Assembly: GCA_016213825.1 (NCBI GenBank)
Contig: JACQZP010000016.1
Location: forward strand, 1 to 64,000
Direction: 5' to 3'
DNA: 64,000 bases
From: Acetobacterium woodii
Lineage (GTDB): Bacteria > Bacillota > Clostridia > Eubacteriales > Eubacteriaceae
In this document: positions 9,370 to 19,114 of the stretch, one piece after another
Layout: each line of letters starts with the position of its first letter
How positions within the stretch are numbered: the stretch's first letter is position 1
Notes under the pieces: generated by a model
What the model saw: the letters and a program-made list of their open reading frames with translations, nothing else
Told to the model about the DNA's origin: nothing
The model's database searches: none
Position numbers and translations under genes: made by a program

Positions 9370-9992
9370 TTAATTATTTCTCCCAATTTATTATCATTGT
9401 GATAAATTTATGTCTGAGTAATGCATTACCGAATACCACCAATGGCCCACAAATATGAATAAATAGATAAAAGGCACATTGTATGTATTCTAGTCAATCA
9501 AAATTGTAATACTAGGGAATTCGAACATTTTATTGGACTGATTATATCAATCCTATGATACGTCTATAATCCAATGGATTCTTTTCTCCAAGGGCACAAA
9601 ATATAATGTCCAACCTCATGTGCACATTATAGCGGGCCGTACCAGTTCACAGTGACAAATAACATTTCTGATTATAGGCATATTTGATAGTGTTGAACTT
9701 TAATTAGTTAAAATTATTTAATCTAATTGGAATTATGAAATCTATCCGACCTACTGATTACGAATCAGTAGGTAAATGGCTTATTGCAGGCTTTTCTATA
9801 TCATATACGACATATTTACGACACGTTTTACTCTTTTTTTCAATTGCTAACACATAGGGTCCGTCATCCTTTATGCAAGACACTTGTTGCCAAAGGAAAT
9901 ATGCAAATAAATTAAGAATCACTTTGCTTGGCGGAAGTGTACTATAGAAGTAAATTGTCAATTTGCGACATTATAACTTGTCTTTAATAAAG
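9370..9992. other. intergenic stretch with gene remnants
   Basis: No intact gene is supported. A 67-codon minus frame at 9758-9961 contains STLPPSKVILNLFAYFLW, which resembles YSDNVATVILNYL read on the minus strand at about 7875. Both look like ends of related decayed genes. The direct-repeat copy at 9636-9685 lies here as well. Confidence 0.4.
9636..9685. repeat. diverged 50-bp direct repeat, copy 2
   Basis: Matches 7811-7860 over most positions (ACAAATAACATTTCTGATTA against ACAATTAATATTTCTGATTA). See the first copy. Confidence 0.6.
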
Positions 9993-10487
9993 CTATGAGT
10001 ACATGATTTTATTAATCTCATTTGCGAAAACATCACCACTCAACTTAAAATTACTGTAACTGAATATATTCACGTCATCTCGGAGGGTAACTTCCGGAAT
10101 TCTTAATAAAAAATCAACAGCACATGATAGATTATTTAAATCGTTTCTTACCGCTTTAGTTAGTTCTGTTATTGTGTCAAGATTATAATTACCTGATTCG
10201 AAATTATGTCTCAGTTCATCATAATATTTTGAATTGCCAGTGTTTGTAACATTCTTGGCGAAATATGAAGAATTCATTTTTGCCCATTTGATTTCATTCT
10301 TCAATTCTGCATCATTCTCTAAAACATTTATTACTAAATCCAATAGGCATTTACTTTGTTCTTCGCTTAGAGTATTGTAGTGTCTTCTAATGTTTACCAA
10401 CAGGTTTGACACTGTTTCCACATCAAAAGAACCATCTCTAAAACTCTTACATAAAACATTGAAATCTCGTTTAGCGTTTAAATCCAT
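9993..10487 (-). CDS. hypothetical helical protein
   Basis: A 164-residue soluble protein that I do not recognise. It is predicted to be mostly helical from its Leu/Asn/Glu pattern, without signal peptide or membrane segment. There are two similar halves: SFRDGSFDVETVSNLLVNIR near the N-terminus and NFESGNYNLDTITELTKAVR in the middle, so it probably arose by internal duplication of an about 80-residue unit. GGAGACGAAAT-type sequence precedes the ATG. It lies downstream of the broken polymerase gene on the same strand. Confidence 0.55.
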   Translation of the reverse strand: MDLNAKRDFNVLCKSFRDGSFDVETVSNLLVNIRRHYNTLSEEQSKCLLDLVINVLENDAELKNEIKWAKMNSSYFAKNVTNTGNSKYYDELRHNFESGNYNLDTITELTKAVRNDLNNLSCAVDFLLRIPEVTLRDDVNIFSYSNFKLSGDVFANEINKIMYS

Positions 10488-10584
10488 AATATTTCGTCTC
10501 CTAAATATTTATTTTGTTAGTAATTATTTTGTAATAAATTCATAATAGTCGATAATCCTTTATAATATCTTAACCTTGAATATT

Positions 10585-11831
10585 TCAAAAATAGCCGATT
10601 GGATGAATAATATGATTCTTCTTTGTGTCCAAACACCCCATCGGATCGTCAATTGTAATAGCACGATGGAGGGATAAATTACCAAAGCGTTTCTTCAGTC
10701 CATCAACAGCATCATCCAGTCTCGCTTGTCTCACCCGTAATTCTTCATTGCCAAATATATCCAGTTGAATGGGTGTTGAGTCCGGCACCAGATCCGTAAC
10801 CCTCACACCCATGGAGCGGATGTCCGAACTGAAATCATAGTTTCTTATAAACAGATCAATAGCAGCTCTAGCGATTTCATTGGTCAGATCCGATGGTTTT
10901 TCGAGCTTCATTTGCATGGTGAAGCTGTGCCACTCTTTATTTCGAACGTGAATGGCGACTGTCCGGCAATAACAACCGGTTTCCCTTAAACGCATGGCTA
11001 CGCTTTCTGTGAGAATATATATTATGATCTTGACGTCCTTTAGATTGGTTAAGTCCCTGGGTGTGGTAATACTGTTGCCGATACTCTTAATTAGTCGTTC
11101 ATTGCCATTATAATGCTCATCAAATGGTTTTACTGGGCTGTCGTCAAGTCCGTTGGCAAATCGCCATAAAACCGCTCCCATCTACCAAATACTTGAACCA
11201 GGAAGTCCGGATTGCTCTCTGCTAATTGGCCGATGGTATCAATACCATATTTCAGCAATTTCTTTTTGGTAGATCGCCCCACATAAAGCAGATCTCCTGC
11301 TTCCTGCTCCCAGACTATTTTTTTATAATTATCTCGGGTGATCACTGTAATCGCATCAGGTTTCTTGTAATCCGATCCATATTTTGCAAAAATCTTGTTC
11401 CAGGATACTCCGATTGATACCGTTACTCCCAGTTCATCTTTAATTTCCGCACTGATCTTTCGGGCAATTTCTTCGCCTGATCCGTGGATTTTCACACTAT
11501 TCGTACAATCGACCCATGACTCATCGAGACCGTAAGGCTCCACTTGATCCGAGTAGCGGTTATAAATCTGCCTGGATAACTTTGAATATCTGAAATACCG
11601 TTCATAATTCGGCGGTACAATGATAAGCCCTGGACATTTTCCTATCGCCAACCACAAAGCTTCTCCGTTCTTAACGCCAGCTTTTTTGGCTTTTTTTTCC
11701 AGGTTAATACCATGTCGTTCTTCCGGATTACCTCCTACTGCTACTGGCATATCTCGGATCGTTGGATTGTACAAGCATTCAACCGAAGTATAAAAGCTAT
11801 TCATATCAGAATGTAAAATTACACGTTCCAT
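10585..11831 (-). pseudogene. dinB: Y-family DNA polymerase (DinB/ImuB-like), frameshifted
   Basis: Two overlapping frames make one polymerase of about 410 residues. The first (11831-11130) has the catalytic start HSDMNSFYTSVE, EERHGINLEKKAKKAG and PYGLDESWVDCT, the two-metal acidic motifs of Y-family polymerases. The second (from about 11181 to 10585) continues with LWRFANGLDDSPVKPF, the little-finger domain, and IQLDIFGNEE near the end. The break lies in a G-run (GGTAGATGGGAGCGG): restoring one G would give FGRWGAVLWRF, so a one-base deletion is likely (or a sequencing error). In this state no full translesion polymerase is made. A second, more decayed copy of the same cassette lies beside the tRNA-Arg. 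Confidence 0.85.
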
Positions 11832-12174
11832 CTTTTTTCCTTCCGTAAAACTAAAATCATTATAGAATATTTGTTCTGTAATGATATACCTGTTTATCTA
11901 TTTCTTCAAGAAAAAAGGACAATGGTTTTAGAGAATAAAAAAACTGCCGATTAACCATCAGTCTTCCTATTGCTTTAGTTGTGATTGTATTATTATTTTA
12001 AATATGATTTTTAAAGACATCATGTATTACGGTTCAGTTAATTTATCTGCTGCTTAACAGCTCATAACTTAGTTTAAAAACAGCTTTCTGCAAAAACTTC
12101 TTGCAAAAAACAGCTTCTGTTACGTTAAATTGCTACCATTCTCTAAATTTATTTCTTTTTTGGTTAATTATTGA
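11832..12174. other. AT-rich gap with no recognised feature
   Basis: Repeated short A/T tracts and the words CAGCTTTCTGCAAAAAC and CTTGCAAAAAACAGCTTCTG, an imperfect local duplication, near 12080-12120. No gene or RNA is supported. Confidence 0.4.
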
Positions 12175-12351
12175 GATTGTTATAGTCGCAAAATTCTCAA
12201 AAAAGTGACACATTCCGAAAGTCCGTGGTTAGAAACACGAGCTAAACTTAGTGATTCATATCTTTCAAAAGAAGTAAAACAAAGAGATCCAATTGCATCA
12301 TATTTTGAAAAAATTAATCAAAAAATGATATGCGGTGCTTTTTTATTATAA
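12175..12351 (+). pseudogene. C-terminal fragment of a Panacea-domain (DUF4065) protein
   Basis: An open stretch after a stop at 12172 reads ILKKVTHSESPWLETRAKLS, then SKEVKQRDPIASYFEKIN, and stops at 12349-12351. The words TH-E-PW--AR and I--YF are typical of the end of Panacea/SocA-like antitoxins. The N-terminal two thirds and any start codon are missing, so this is a remnant of a toxin-antitoxin or phage-type gene. Confidence 0.4.
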
Positions 12352-12475
12352 ATACAACTTATTATTGCAATGTACATAATACTCTGAATCAGTACTAAAT
12401 AAGTACTAAAATAGTTATTAATCTCAAAAAACACTATATTTACATCTAATATTTTCGTAAATTGTTCTGATAGTA

Positions 12476-12503
12476 TTGACTTATTCGAAAAATATAGTAT
12501 AAT
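12476..12503 (+). promoter_or_regulatory. strong sigma-A promoter
   Basis: TTGACT (12476-12481), 16-base spacer, TATAAT (12498-12503). It drives a leader of about 260 bases before the HTH gene. Confidence 0.65.
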
Positions 12504-12511
12504 ATATATAG

Positions 12512-12775
12512 CCATAAAAGTATTTTGAGGGTGTGTTTTAGTCTTTAGGTGGAAGAGACTAAATGGAATGTGTGAGATAACCTCACAAGAAGAGTGGATT
12601 CTAATTTATACGGAGTTTCTTTGTGTAGAAAGATGTAAGGAGGTGAAGGACGTCTCAAAATGATGTGAAATGAGTTTGACTTGTAATCGTTTTAAGATTT
12701 GAAAAAACGAGAGAATAAAAACCTAGTATTTGTGAAATAAATAATCAAATACCGAAAATAATAGGAGTTGAGAAT
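12512..12775 (+). ncRNA. long structured leader of unknown class
   Basis: The 260 bases between the promoter and the HTH gene contain several stems: TAGTCT...AGACTA (about 12538-12562), GTGAG-ATAAC-CTCAC (about 12573-12587), TCGTTTT...AAAACGA (about 12687-12712) and GTATTTG...CAAATAC (about 12727-12753). A perfect AAGGAGGTG near 12640 precedes only a tiny frame. It does not match T-box, cobalamin, SAM or retron hallmarks that I can see. Confidence 0.35.
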
Positions 12776-13213
12776 ATGCAAAAAAATGAAGACATATCAA
12801 AACTGAATAATATGTCAAAACTAATTAAAATTTTTAGAATTGCTTTTGATTTAACGCAAGATGACTTTGTTGCGTTCATGTCTATTAGCAAAACAACGCT
12901 AAGTGAAGTGGAATCAAAAGGAATAATAACACAGAATTTTCTTTATAAATTATATGGAATGATTTCTGAAATGAAATTGCATGGAAATTTTGAAGAAGAA
13001 CTGCAAATTTGCATTATCGACTTACTATACAAAGAAATAAGAACTCTTTTAAATCTCGATCTAAATTCAAATCCACTCGAAAGTTTCAAAAAACGATTAA
13101 ACACATCAAAAAAAGACGTGATAAAACCAGTTAAAATAAAAGAAGATCGTTCAAAACTTGGTAGTGAATGTTTTAGCGGGGATAGTAGTCAGAACCAAAA
13201 ACTGGCAAATTGA
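12776..13213 (+). CDS. small HTH (Xre-like) protein
   Basis: A 145-residue protein with an Xre-type helix-turn-helix in residues about 15-65: LIKIFRIAFDLTQDDFVAFM (helices 1-2) and SISKTTLSEVESKG (recognition helix). The C-terminal half is a basic tail without a recognised domain. GGAG seven bases before the ATG supports the start. It is transcribed from the promoter at 12476 through the long leader and lies 180 bases before the MtlD-like gene on the same strand. It is probably a repressor of the pair, or a phage-derived regulator. Confidence 0.65.
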   Translation: MQKNEDISKLNNMSKLIKIFRIAFDLTQDDFVAFMSISKTTLSEVESKGIITQNFLYKLYGMISEMKLHGNFEEELQICIIDLLYKEIRTLLNLDLNSNPLESFKKRLNTSKKDVIKPVKIKEDRSKLGSECFSGDSSQNQKLAN

Positions 13214-13394
13214 CAAGGTGATTTTGTTTTAGAATATCAAGTACGTCTGTATCTCCCGCATATTTACTGTATATAAGCTGTAAATGCTGATGATTAGTAA
13301 TTGGATAGCCAATTTTTTCGCAATGAAATACACAATTCGTTCTGATTTGAAAGTAATTACAACTGATATAAAAATGAAATACAAGGGGGAAACC

Positions 13395-14765
13395 ATGAAA
13401 ATCTATGTTGTCTTAGGATTCGGAAAAGCATCATCAGCAATATTGATCCCAACTTTGCTGAATTACACGGATGAAAATACGAAAATTATTGTAATTAATC
13501 GTATGAATAATGAACTTATGAAGGTTCTGGATGAAAATGGTTGCGGTACAGTCGATATAATCAATTCTGAAACAGCTGAAATGTTGCAAACGTACCAAAT
13601 AAAAGAATATAATAATGATTATTTCAAAGATTTCTGTGCCTCTTTGGCGTCCAATCAAATTGGATTACTACTAATTTCTGATGAAGAAACAATAAAAATA
13701 GTTCTATCATTCGCTACAGCCATCTTTACTTGTGTAGGTCCCAGTGGTTTGAGTTCAAATGGTTATGGTTTTCCGGATTTGCTGAAAAATACAACTGCCA
13801 ATGTGATTCATCTGTTTGAAAATGATCAAAATTCATGCAAACAATTTGAATTGATCACAAAAGTAGCTAACCCGGATATCAAATTTGAAAAAGCCATGAT
13901 TCACAGATTTGTAACGAAACGTTATGTTGATGGAAATTCGCTAAAAGTATTTGCGTCGAAAGAGTCAACCGTAATGCTCTATGATGAATTTCAGATTTTT
14001 AAGGAAGATCCAAATAGCTTGAATAATGTTTTTTTAAAACGACTTTCAAGTAAAAACGAGGTTGGCTTTCACAACGAACAAAAATATCTTTTCATTAACG
14101 TTATGCATGTTGTCGGTATGTTAATCGCTTTTCATAAACGAAAATCAAATGAAGAAGCTAATGACTGGGTAGACTTTAGTAATGAAGAAAACCTGATGAT
14201 TGATCTATTGATCAAAAGCATTAGATATTATATACAAAAAAAATACATGCTCTTCGTCATAAAAGATATAAAGCAATTTGATGAAGATGTACGGGTTAAA
14301 ATTGAAGATTTGAAGAAAAGCGATTTAAATTATGATCGTTTGTTTCCTATGAACGACATTAACAAATTCGATCAAAGAAATAATCAGGTAACAGATATTA
14401 TTCGAATTGCCTTAGCGTTTGGCGATGAATATTGTGATTATCAAAGGGATATACAAGTTATCACTGATCTCATTAAGAGTTCATGGACAGAGCTTGCCTT
14501 TGAGCGCTTTGGAGTGGTGGTTGAATATTCAGTTCATGAAGAAGAACTTGAGTTAAATGATTTTTATTTAACAAGGAGATTACGAAGGCTTGAAAAGATT
14601 AGAAAACAACCTAAAAAACCGGAGGAAGGCCGCTATCCAATGCGCTGTTGCATGACAATCAAACCGGCTCCCCTTTCAATCTGGAATAAGATTCAATTGT
14701 TTTTTAAAAAAGGTAATGACAAGAAGGATAACTGGCCACGAAATATGACTAGACCGGGATATTAA
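13395..14765 (+). CDS. MtlD-fold-like (mannitol-phosphate dehydrogenase-like) protein of unknown role
   Basis: A 456-residue protein. I chose the ATG at 13395 (MKIYVVLGFGKASSAIL) because AAGGGGG lies 5 bases upstream; the frame is open further back. Residues 1-35 form a Rossmann-type strand with GxGxxS. KYLFINVMHVVGMLIAFHK (about 230-250) resembles the IHNxGHAxxAYLGYLKG helix of mannitol-1-phosphate dehydrogenases, and FVTKRYVDGNSLKVFASKES resembles their central strand. The catalytic Lys/His positions are not clearly kept. The C-terminal 60 residues are basic. I infer a nucleotide-binding protein of this fold, perhaps not a sugar dehydrogenase. A terminator follows. Confidence 0.5.
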   Translation: MKIYVVLGFGKASSAILIPTLLNYTDENTKIIVINRMNNELMKVLDENGCGTVDIINSETAEMLQTYQIKEYNNDYFKDFCASLASNQIGLLLISDEETIKIVLSFATAIFTCVGPSGLSSNGYGFPDLLKNTTANVIHLFENDQNSCKQFELITKVANPDIKFEKAMIHRFVTKRYVDGNSLKVFASKESTVMLYDEFQIFKEDPNSLNNVFLKRLSSKNEVGFHNEQKYLFINVMHVVGMLIAFHKRKSNEEANDWVDFSNEENLMIDLLIKSIRYYIQKKYMLFVIKDIKQFDEDVRVKIEDLKKSDLNYDRLFPMNDINKFDQRNNQVTDIIRIALAFGDEYCDYQRDIQVITDLIKSSWTELAFERFGVVVEYSVHEEELELNDFYLTRRLRRLEKIRKQPKKPEEGRYPMRCCMTIKPAPLSIWNKIQLFFKKGNDKKDNWPRNMTRPGY

Positions 14766-14821
14766 TATAGCATTCCCGAGAAACGAAGAGAGTGAATGTG
14801 AGTTTCGTAATAAAGTACAAA

Positions 14822-14858
14822 TAAAACACTGTTTACAATTCAGGTAAACAGTGTTTTA
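14822..14858. terminator. bidirectional intrinsic terminator
   Basis: Perfect 15-bp stem (TAAAACACTGTTTAC and its complement) with a 7-base loop AATTCAG, followed by TTTTATTG on the plus strand. It ends the HTH/MtlD-like unit. Confidence 0.85.
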
Positions 14859-14982
14859 TTTTATTGTGAATTGAAAGAAAGTCATTTATATAAAAAAATA
14901 ATATACGCACTTTTGGTGTCGATTTAAAAGAAAGTTTGATAGTTTTTGAAAGAACAACCTAAAAAAAGCATTACTGCTAGGA

Positions 14983-15429
14983 GAGACTGTAAATAATTTT
15001 GTGTCAGAGTAGAAAATCCTTCCAGATTAATGATAAAATAAAATTAATCTGGGAGGACTTTTATTATGGTAAGACAACGAAAACTCACCATAGAACGAAA
15101 AGAATTAATCAGTCAACTTCTGGCAACCTATCAACCGGAGGATACCGGCGATGTTCAGTCCATGCTGAAGGATCTGTTGGGTGATATGTTCCAGGGAATG
15201 CTTGAAGCTGAACTGGAAGACGATCTATACGACCAATGCGATAGAAAGCTTCAAACGCCAGCTCAGAAAAGTAACGAAAAGCAAAACCATATTCCCAACG
15301 GATGACAGTCTCTTTAAAATGCTGTATCTGGCCACTATGGTTATCTCCCAAAAGTGGACCGGTCGGAGAAAAGATTGGGGTCAGATTCATTCCCAACTGG
15401 AAATCTTTTTTTCTGAGCGGCTGGATTAA
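14983..15429 (+). mobile_element. IS256-family element remnant, internally deleted
   Basis: GAGACTGTAAATAATTTTGT (14983-15002) resembles an IS256-type terminal repeat. The transposase starts at 15066 (MVRQRKLTIERKELISQL) with GGGAGGAC upstream, keeps about the first 55 residues (AMLEAEL-type LKDLLGDMFQGMLEAELEDD), then jumps at about 15221-15230 into another frame with the transposase C-terminus (IYTTNAIESFKRQL ... LFKMLYLATMVISQKW). About 300 central residues with the DDE catalytic core are gone, so it cannot transpose by itself. I could not identify a matching right terminal repeat. Confidence 0.8.
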
Positions 15430-15991
15430 TCCCCAAAAATCACATCAGTGCATTCCGGAGTTAGATCTAATCATGCTTTTTATCGACATGCAATCAATTC
15501 GGATTATAATACAGATAAGGGGCAAGAGTCATTTTAATGCCCTTGCCCTTTAATTAAATTCTCTATTTTACATCAATTTTCGCAAATACACAAAGCTTGA
15601 AACACTCCCCCTTTGAATCGTGTGCAAAAATAGACTTGAAATTTAATCTTTCAATCTGCTCTTCAATTTTTCATTTTAGTATTTTTCATTAACCTGGAAT
15701 TCGCAAAAGAACAAAATTATTCACGCTCTCCGAAGGAATTCTGGTAATGATACCCTTATAATAGTGATCAATTTAACTTGACAATCAACAACATCCAAAT
15801 ATCATAGTTTTCTTTCCATTTCATAACCAAGTTTTAATAGCATAATAAACGTACAAACCTATGATTAATGATTCTTTGTTTTTGATACGTGTTATGGTAC
15901 TATTACATTCACAAAAATCCAATTAATAAAGAAGTAATAAAAATAGAACCAAAAACGGCCGTTTTTGATCCTTCTTGAAATAAACTTGATA
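15430..15991. other. intergenic stretch right of the IS remnant
   Basis: A stem GGGCAAG...CTTGCCC at about 15518-15551 may be a weak terminator. A short palindrome AAAAACGGCCGTTTTT (15952-15967) lies just after the ApeA-like gene and may be its terminator (T-rich on the minus strand). No gene is supported. Confidence 0.45.
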
Positions 15992-17401
15992 TTAATCTCT
16001 AATCAGTATTTCATCCATATTGAATCCAATTTCATACAGAATTATTTTAGTGATCAGCTTGTTAAGTAAATTGCTTGTGTTAATCATTTCCTCCAAACTA
16101 AGTATCCCATCGCTATCGTCTTTAAAGTGCGAATAATAGTTTCTTGTGTTAACTATTTTTCCAATTAATGCTGATTTTTCAAGGTCAGAATCAGGTTCAC
16201 ATTGAATGTCGAAATGTCTAATTCTTTTGTAGTTTTCAGTCAAGTAATTTGAGTATCGATTGTCAATAATTCTTATTCGTTGACCAAAATCTAGATTTTC
16301 TCCTTTCAAAATACGTTCAGTCATTGCTTCACTAATTTTAGCAGGAGTGGCATATTTTTCATTGATACTTAGTTCTTTTAATGATTCTTTTAAATTGGTG
16401 ATCGTTTCTGAAGCATCAGTGTTACTCAAAACCACATTCAATTCTTTCTTTATATCCGATTTAGAAATAGCATCACCATTTCTATCTCTCCGAATGCTAT
16501 AACCCTCTAAGAATCTGCAATAATGCAAAAATTTATCTTCAATTAGATATTCCCTTTTACTATTCAATAAAAAATATACGCTAATCAGAAAACTCATGTC
16601 ACAATCTTCATTTATAAAACTATCCCATTTAGCGTATAAACTCATTAACCTATCCTGAACATCAATAAAATAGAATCTATAATATCCATATAATAAATTA
16701 GACTTCGAATTCTCCAAGTCATATGAAAAATCATGGCTAAAATAACACTGGTAAATATGATTGTTTGAATCAATTATTGAAACATTATCTACGTATCCTA
16801 AAATCCCCATTAATAAGCCTACAAATCTCGAAATATTCTTAATGTCCTCAAAAACACGCTTATCATCTACTTCTTGAAAGTAGCTGATTCTTATTATAGG
16901 TTTTCTCTCAATACTTATCTTTGTTGATGTATTTTGAAAAGCATCTTTTAATTGCGTTTTAAAGATTATATCAATTGCTTTATCTGCGTTTTTAAAAAGA
17001 GAAATGTCACTAATATTTTTTATTTCAATGTTAAAATATTTTCCATCACTACTCCATTCTCCACTTAAAGTATCAACTTCCATCCAAGCATATAAACCTC
17101 TGATTTCAAATACTACTTCCTTTATGTTTATAATTGAACAATCTTCGGATAATATGATATTCTTATTAGATTTAAATACCCTTTTCACATTTAACCTTGA
17201 TACTCCATCTATTTCACTAATTCTTCCTGAAGTAAGAACTTTAATATTCAGATCTTCATGAATAGTCGAAAAAACATCGGGTCTCCCATTATTTTTTCCA
17301 TTTACATCAAAATAAACCTCGTTGTTTTCTATAACTAAATTTCCTATAGCTTTATCATTTCCAGAATGTTCCCACAAGCTATTTATAGCAATTTTTTGCA
17401 A
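15992..17401 (-). CDS. ApeA-like HEPN anti-phage protein
   Basis: A 469-residue protein. The N-terminal half has the beta-rich pattern of the ApeA N-terminal domain (SLWEHSGNDKAIGNLVIENN). The C-terminal about 170 residues are helical and end in a HEPN nuclease-type motif, RNYYSH (R420, H425), matching the Rx4-6H ribonuclease signature, with preceding LDFGQRIRIIDNRY. ApeA family members are single-gene abortive-infection systems that cut RNA upon phage infection. Translation starts at a TTG (17401) after GGGAGGTAG. It lies on the minus strand between the IS remnant and a broken gene, in the accessory island. The assignment rests on overall architecture plus the HEPN motif. Confidence 0.65.
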   Translation of the reverse strand: MQKIAINSLWEHSGNDKAIGNLVIENNEVYFDVNGKNNGRPDVFSTIHEDLNIKVLTSGRISEIDGVSRLNVKRVFKSNKNIILSEDCSIINIKEVVFEIRGLYAWMEVDTLSGEWSSDGKYFNIEIKNISDISLFKNADKAIDIIFKTQLKDAFQNTSTKISIERKPIIRISYFQEVDDKRVFEDIKNISRFVGLLMGILGYVDNVSIIDSNNHIYQCYFSHDFSYDLENSKSNLLYGYYRFYFIDVQDRLMSLYAKWDSFINEDCDMSFLISVYFLLNSKREYLIEDKFLHYCRFLEGYSIRRDRNGDAISKSDIKKELNVVLSNTDASETITNLKESLKELSINEKYATPAKISEAMTERILKGENLDFGQRIRIIDNRYSNYLTENYKRIRHFDIQCEPDSDLEKSALIGKIVNTRNYYSHFKDDSDGILSLEEMINTSNLLNKLITKIILYEIGFNMDEILIRD

Positions 17402-17499
17402 ATATCTACCTCCCTGTTTCCTACATATTAAAATCCGGATCTTCTACTATTTGCTTCACGTTGCTCTTTCATAAACAGATAATCTGCTCGGCTCGTGAC

Positions 17500-18788
17500 C
17501 TAACCTGGTTTCTTACGACATTCGTCCAGGAATACATGAATCTTCTTTTTATTTTCAGTTCCTTTGAAATAGACTGTTTCCCTTGCGATAGCTTCCAGTC
17601 CTGGCAGCTCTACTTTTAAGTATTCACGACTTAAACCGTTATTTACCACAAAATAGACTTCTTTGTATTCATAATAAAGTTCCTCAATGGCATAGGGGCT
17701 TTCCTTCAGGTATAGATCCTGCATGATATAAATCAACGATTCCAGTGATCGGTACTCAATGACCTTTCCTATTCCTACCAGGTCCCGTTCTGAAGCAATG
17801 GTTTCTATATCATTTACTCTTAGAATCTCGGCACCATACTTTTTACAAAAGATGCCATACGGCGCTGTCAGAACGATATTTGCCTGACGCTTGATCCGAT
17901 AATCTACGCCATGCTTGGGACTGACATTAAGGATTGTGATTCTATTTGTCTTAAAAAAAGCATCGTATTTATCAAATATCCTTTGAGCAACCTCATCGTC
18001 CTGGATCCGAAACAACGTTCTAGGGGTAATATAACCCTCCAGTTTCAGCCAGGCAACCCCCTGTGGCTCCATCTGCCGAAAGATCCGACTTGGGGGATAG
18101 AGAACATCATCTTTATGACTTTTAACATATTTTAAAATCTTCTCTATTAGCTCATCTGATTCATTTAAGATCCTCCGGATCTCATCCTCAGAACCCTTAT
18201 CACTATTGTTCTCTTGTTTCAGGAATGCACCATAGATACTATTTAGTGAATCTCCTAACTCAAAGTATTTCTTAGATAGGGTATCATTGATAATGATCGG
18301 CTGTTCATCGATAAAATTTGACCACTGGTAGATTCGTAAATCGATACTTGGAAAAATGTGTTCGATTTCTTCACGACGCTTCAAACGCTTGGCATTTTTC
18401 AAAAGGCTATCAAGATGTTGCTTATCTGCAATTGCAAAATGTTTGATACATTCGGATCCAGTTCTCAGACAATTTTGATTGATTGAATTTTTGATATAAA
18501 ATACATTTTTAATGGGACTTCCGACACTTCACAGATGACTTTCTTATCATCCAGGAGCAGATCCACACTGCGGCTTGTATCGATTTGCCATTCATTCTTG
18601 GCGTGGGTTACAATATCGTTTCGCATCCGGTAGATATTCAGTTCTTCTCCGGCAGCTTTTTCTTTTTTCAATATCTGCTCATCAATGGTTGTATGTTTTT
18701 CAAGTCTTATTTTGAGTAAAGGATAGTCTTTTATCACATGGCTGAACAATAACAAATTCCGTTCTTTTTTTATAATCAGCTTTTTCAA
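17500..18788 (-). pseudogene. frameshifted gene for an unrecognised protein of about 430 residues
   Basis: Two frames form one gene. The first starts at a TTG (18788) after AGGGAGG, reads MKKLIIKKERNLLLFS and reaches ICEVSEVP, then stops at 18465. In the other frame the reading continues without gap as IKNVFYIKNSINQNCLRTGS followed by ECIKHF, and runs to 17500. The joint word EVP-IKNVFYIKN reads naturally, so a single base was probably lost in GTCCCATT. The upstream Cys, the C in NCLRTGSEC and a following His could form a metal site. The second frame alone could initiate at a TTG near 18402. Function unknown. A sequencing error is the alternative explanation. Confidence 0.65.
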
Positions 18789-18873
18789 ATGAACCTCCCT
18801 TTTGTGGTATTGTTTTAATTGTAAGATTAATGAACTGTTTTGTCAAATTATGAAATATATTCTGCAACTAATG

Positions 18874-19110
18874 CTACTTCCCTTCAACAAACCATTTTGG
18901 TTTTTCATAATAGACATAAACGTCTTTATTTTTAATTCGACAAAGATACCGGGTTCCCTGTCCACCAACCTTTAAAGACGATCTAGCCCGGATATCAAAG
19001 ATAAAGTCAACGTCAAACTCTCGACCATCTTCTCACAAAATCTTCATTGGAATGATCTTTCCATCTTTTTCATGTTTTGCAATTACCGGCACGAATTTCT
19101 TTACCAACAT
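18874..19110 (-). pseudogene. small polymerase-associated protein, broken by an in-frame stop
   Basis: From ATG 19110 the frame reads MLVKKFVPVIAKHEKDGKII, meets TGA at codon 26 (19035-19033), and then continues as EDGREFDVDFIFDIRARSSL, VGGQGTRYLCRIKNKDVYVY and YEKPKWFVEG to 18874. I recognise this as the short conserved protein often found next to dinB-type genes in Firmicutes (function unknown). It sits just downstream of a dinB remnant, so both belong to one decayed cassette. Confidence 0.6.
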
Positions 19111-19114
19111 AAAA

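Noticed and set aside
9758-9961. 67-codon minus-strand frame
   Set aside because: It resembles another decayed stretch near 7875, but has no start signal or recognised family; described as a remnant only.
12318-12515. Small hydrophobic minus-strand frame of 65 codons
   Set aside because: It overlaps the Panacea fragment and the plus-strand promoter, is very AT-rich and lacks a ribosome site.
12512-12775. Retron or group II intron as explanation for the structured leader
   Set aside because: No reverse transcriptase follows, and no msr/msd or domain V-like hairpin is visible.
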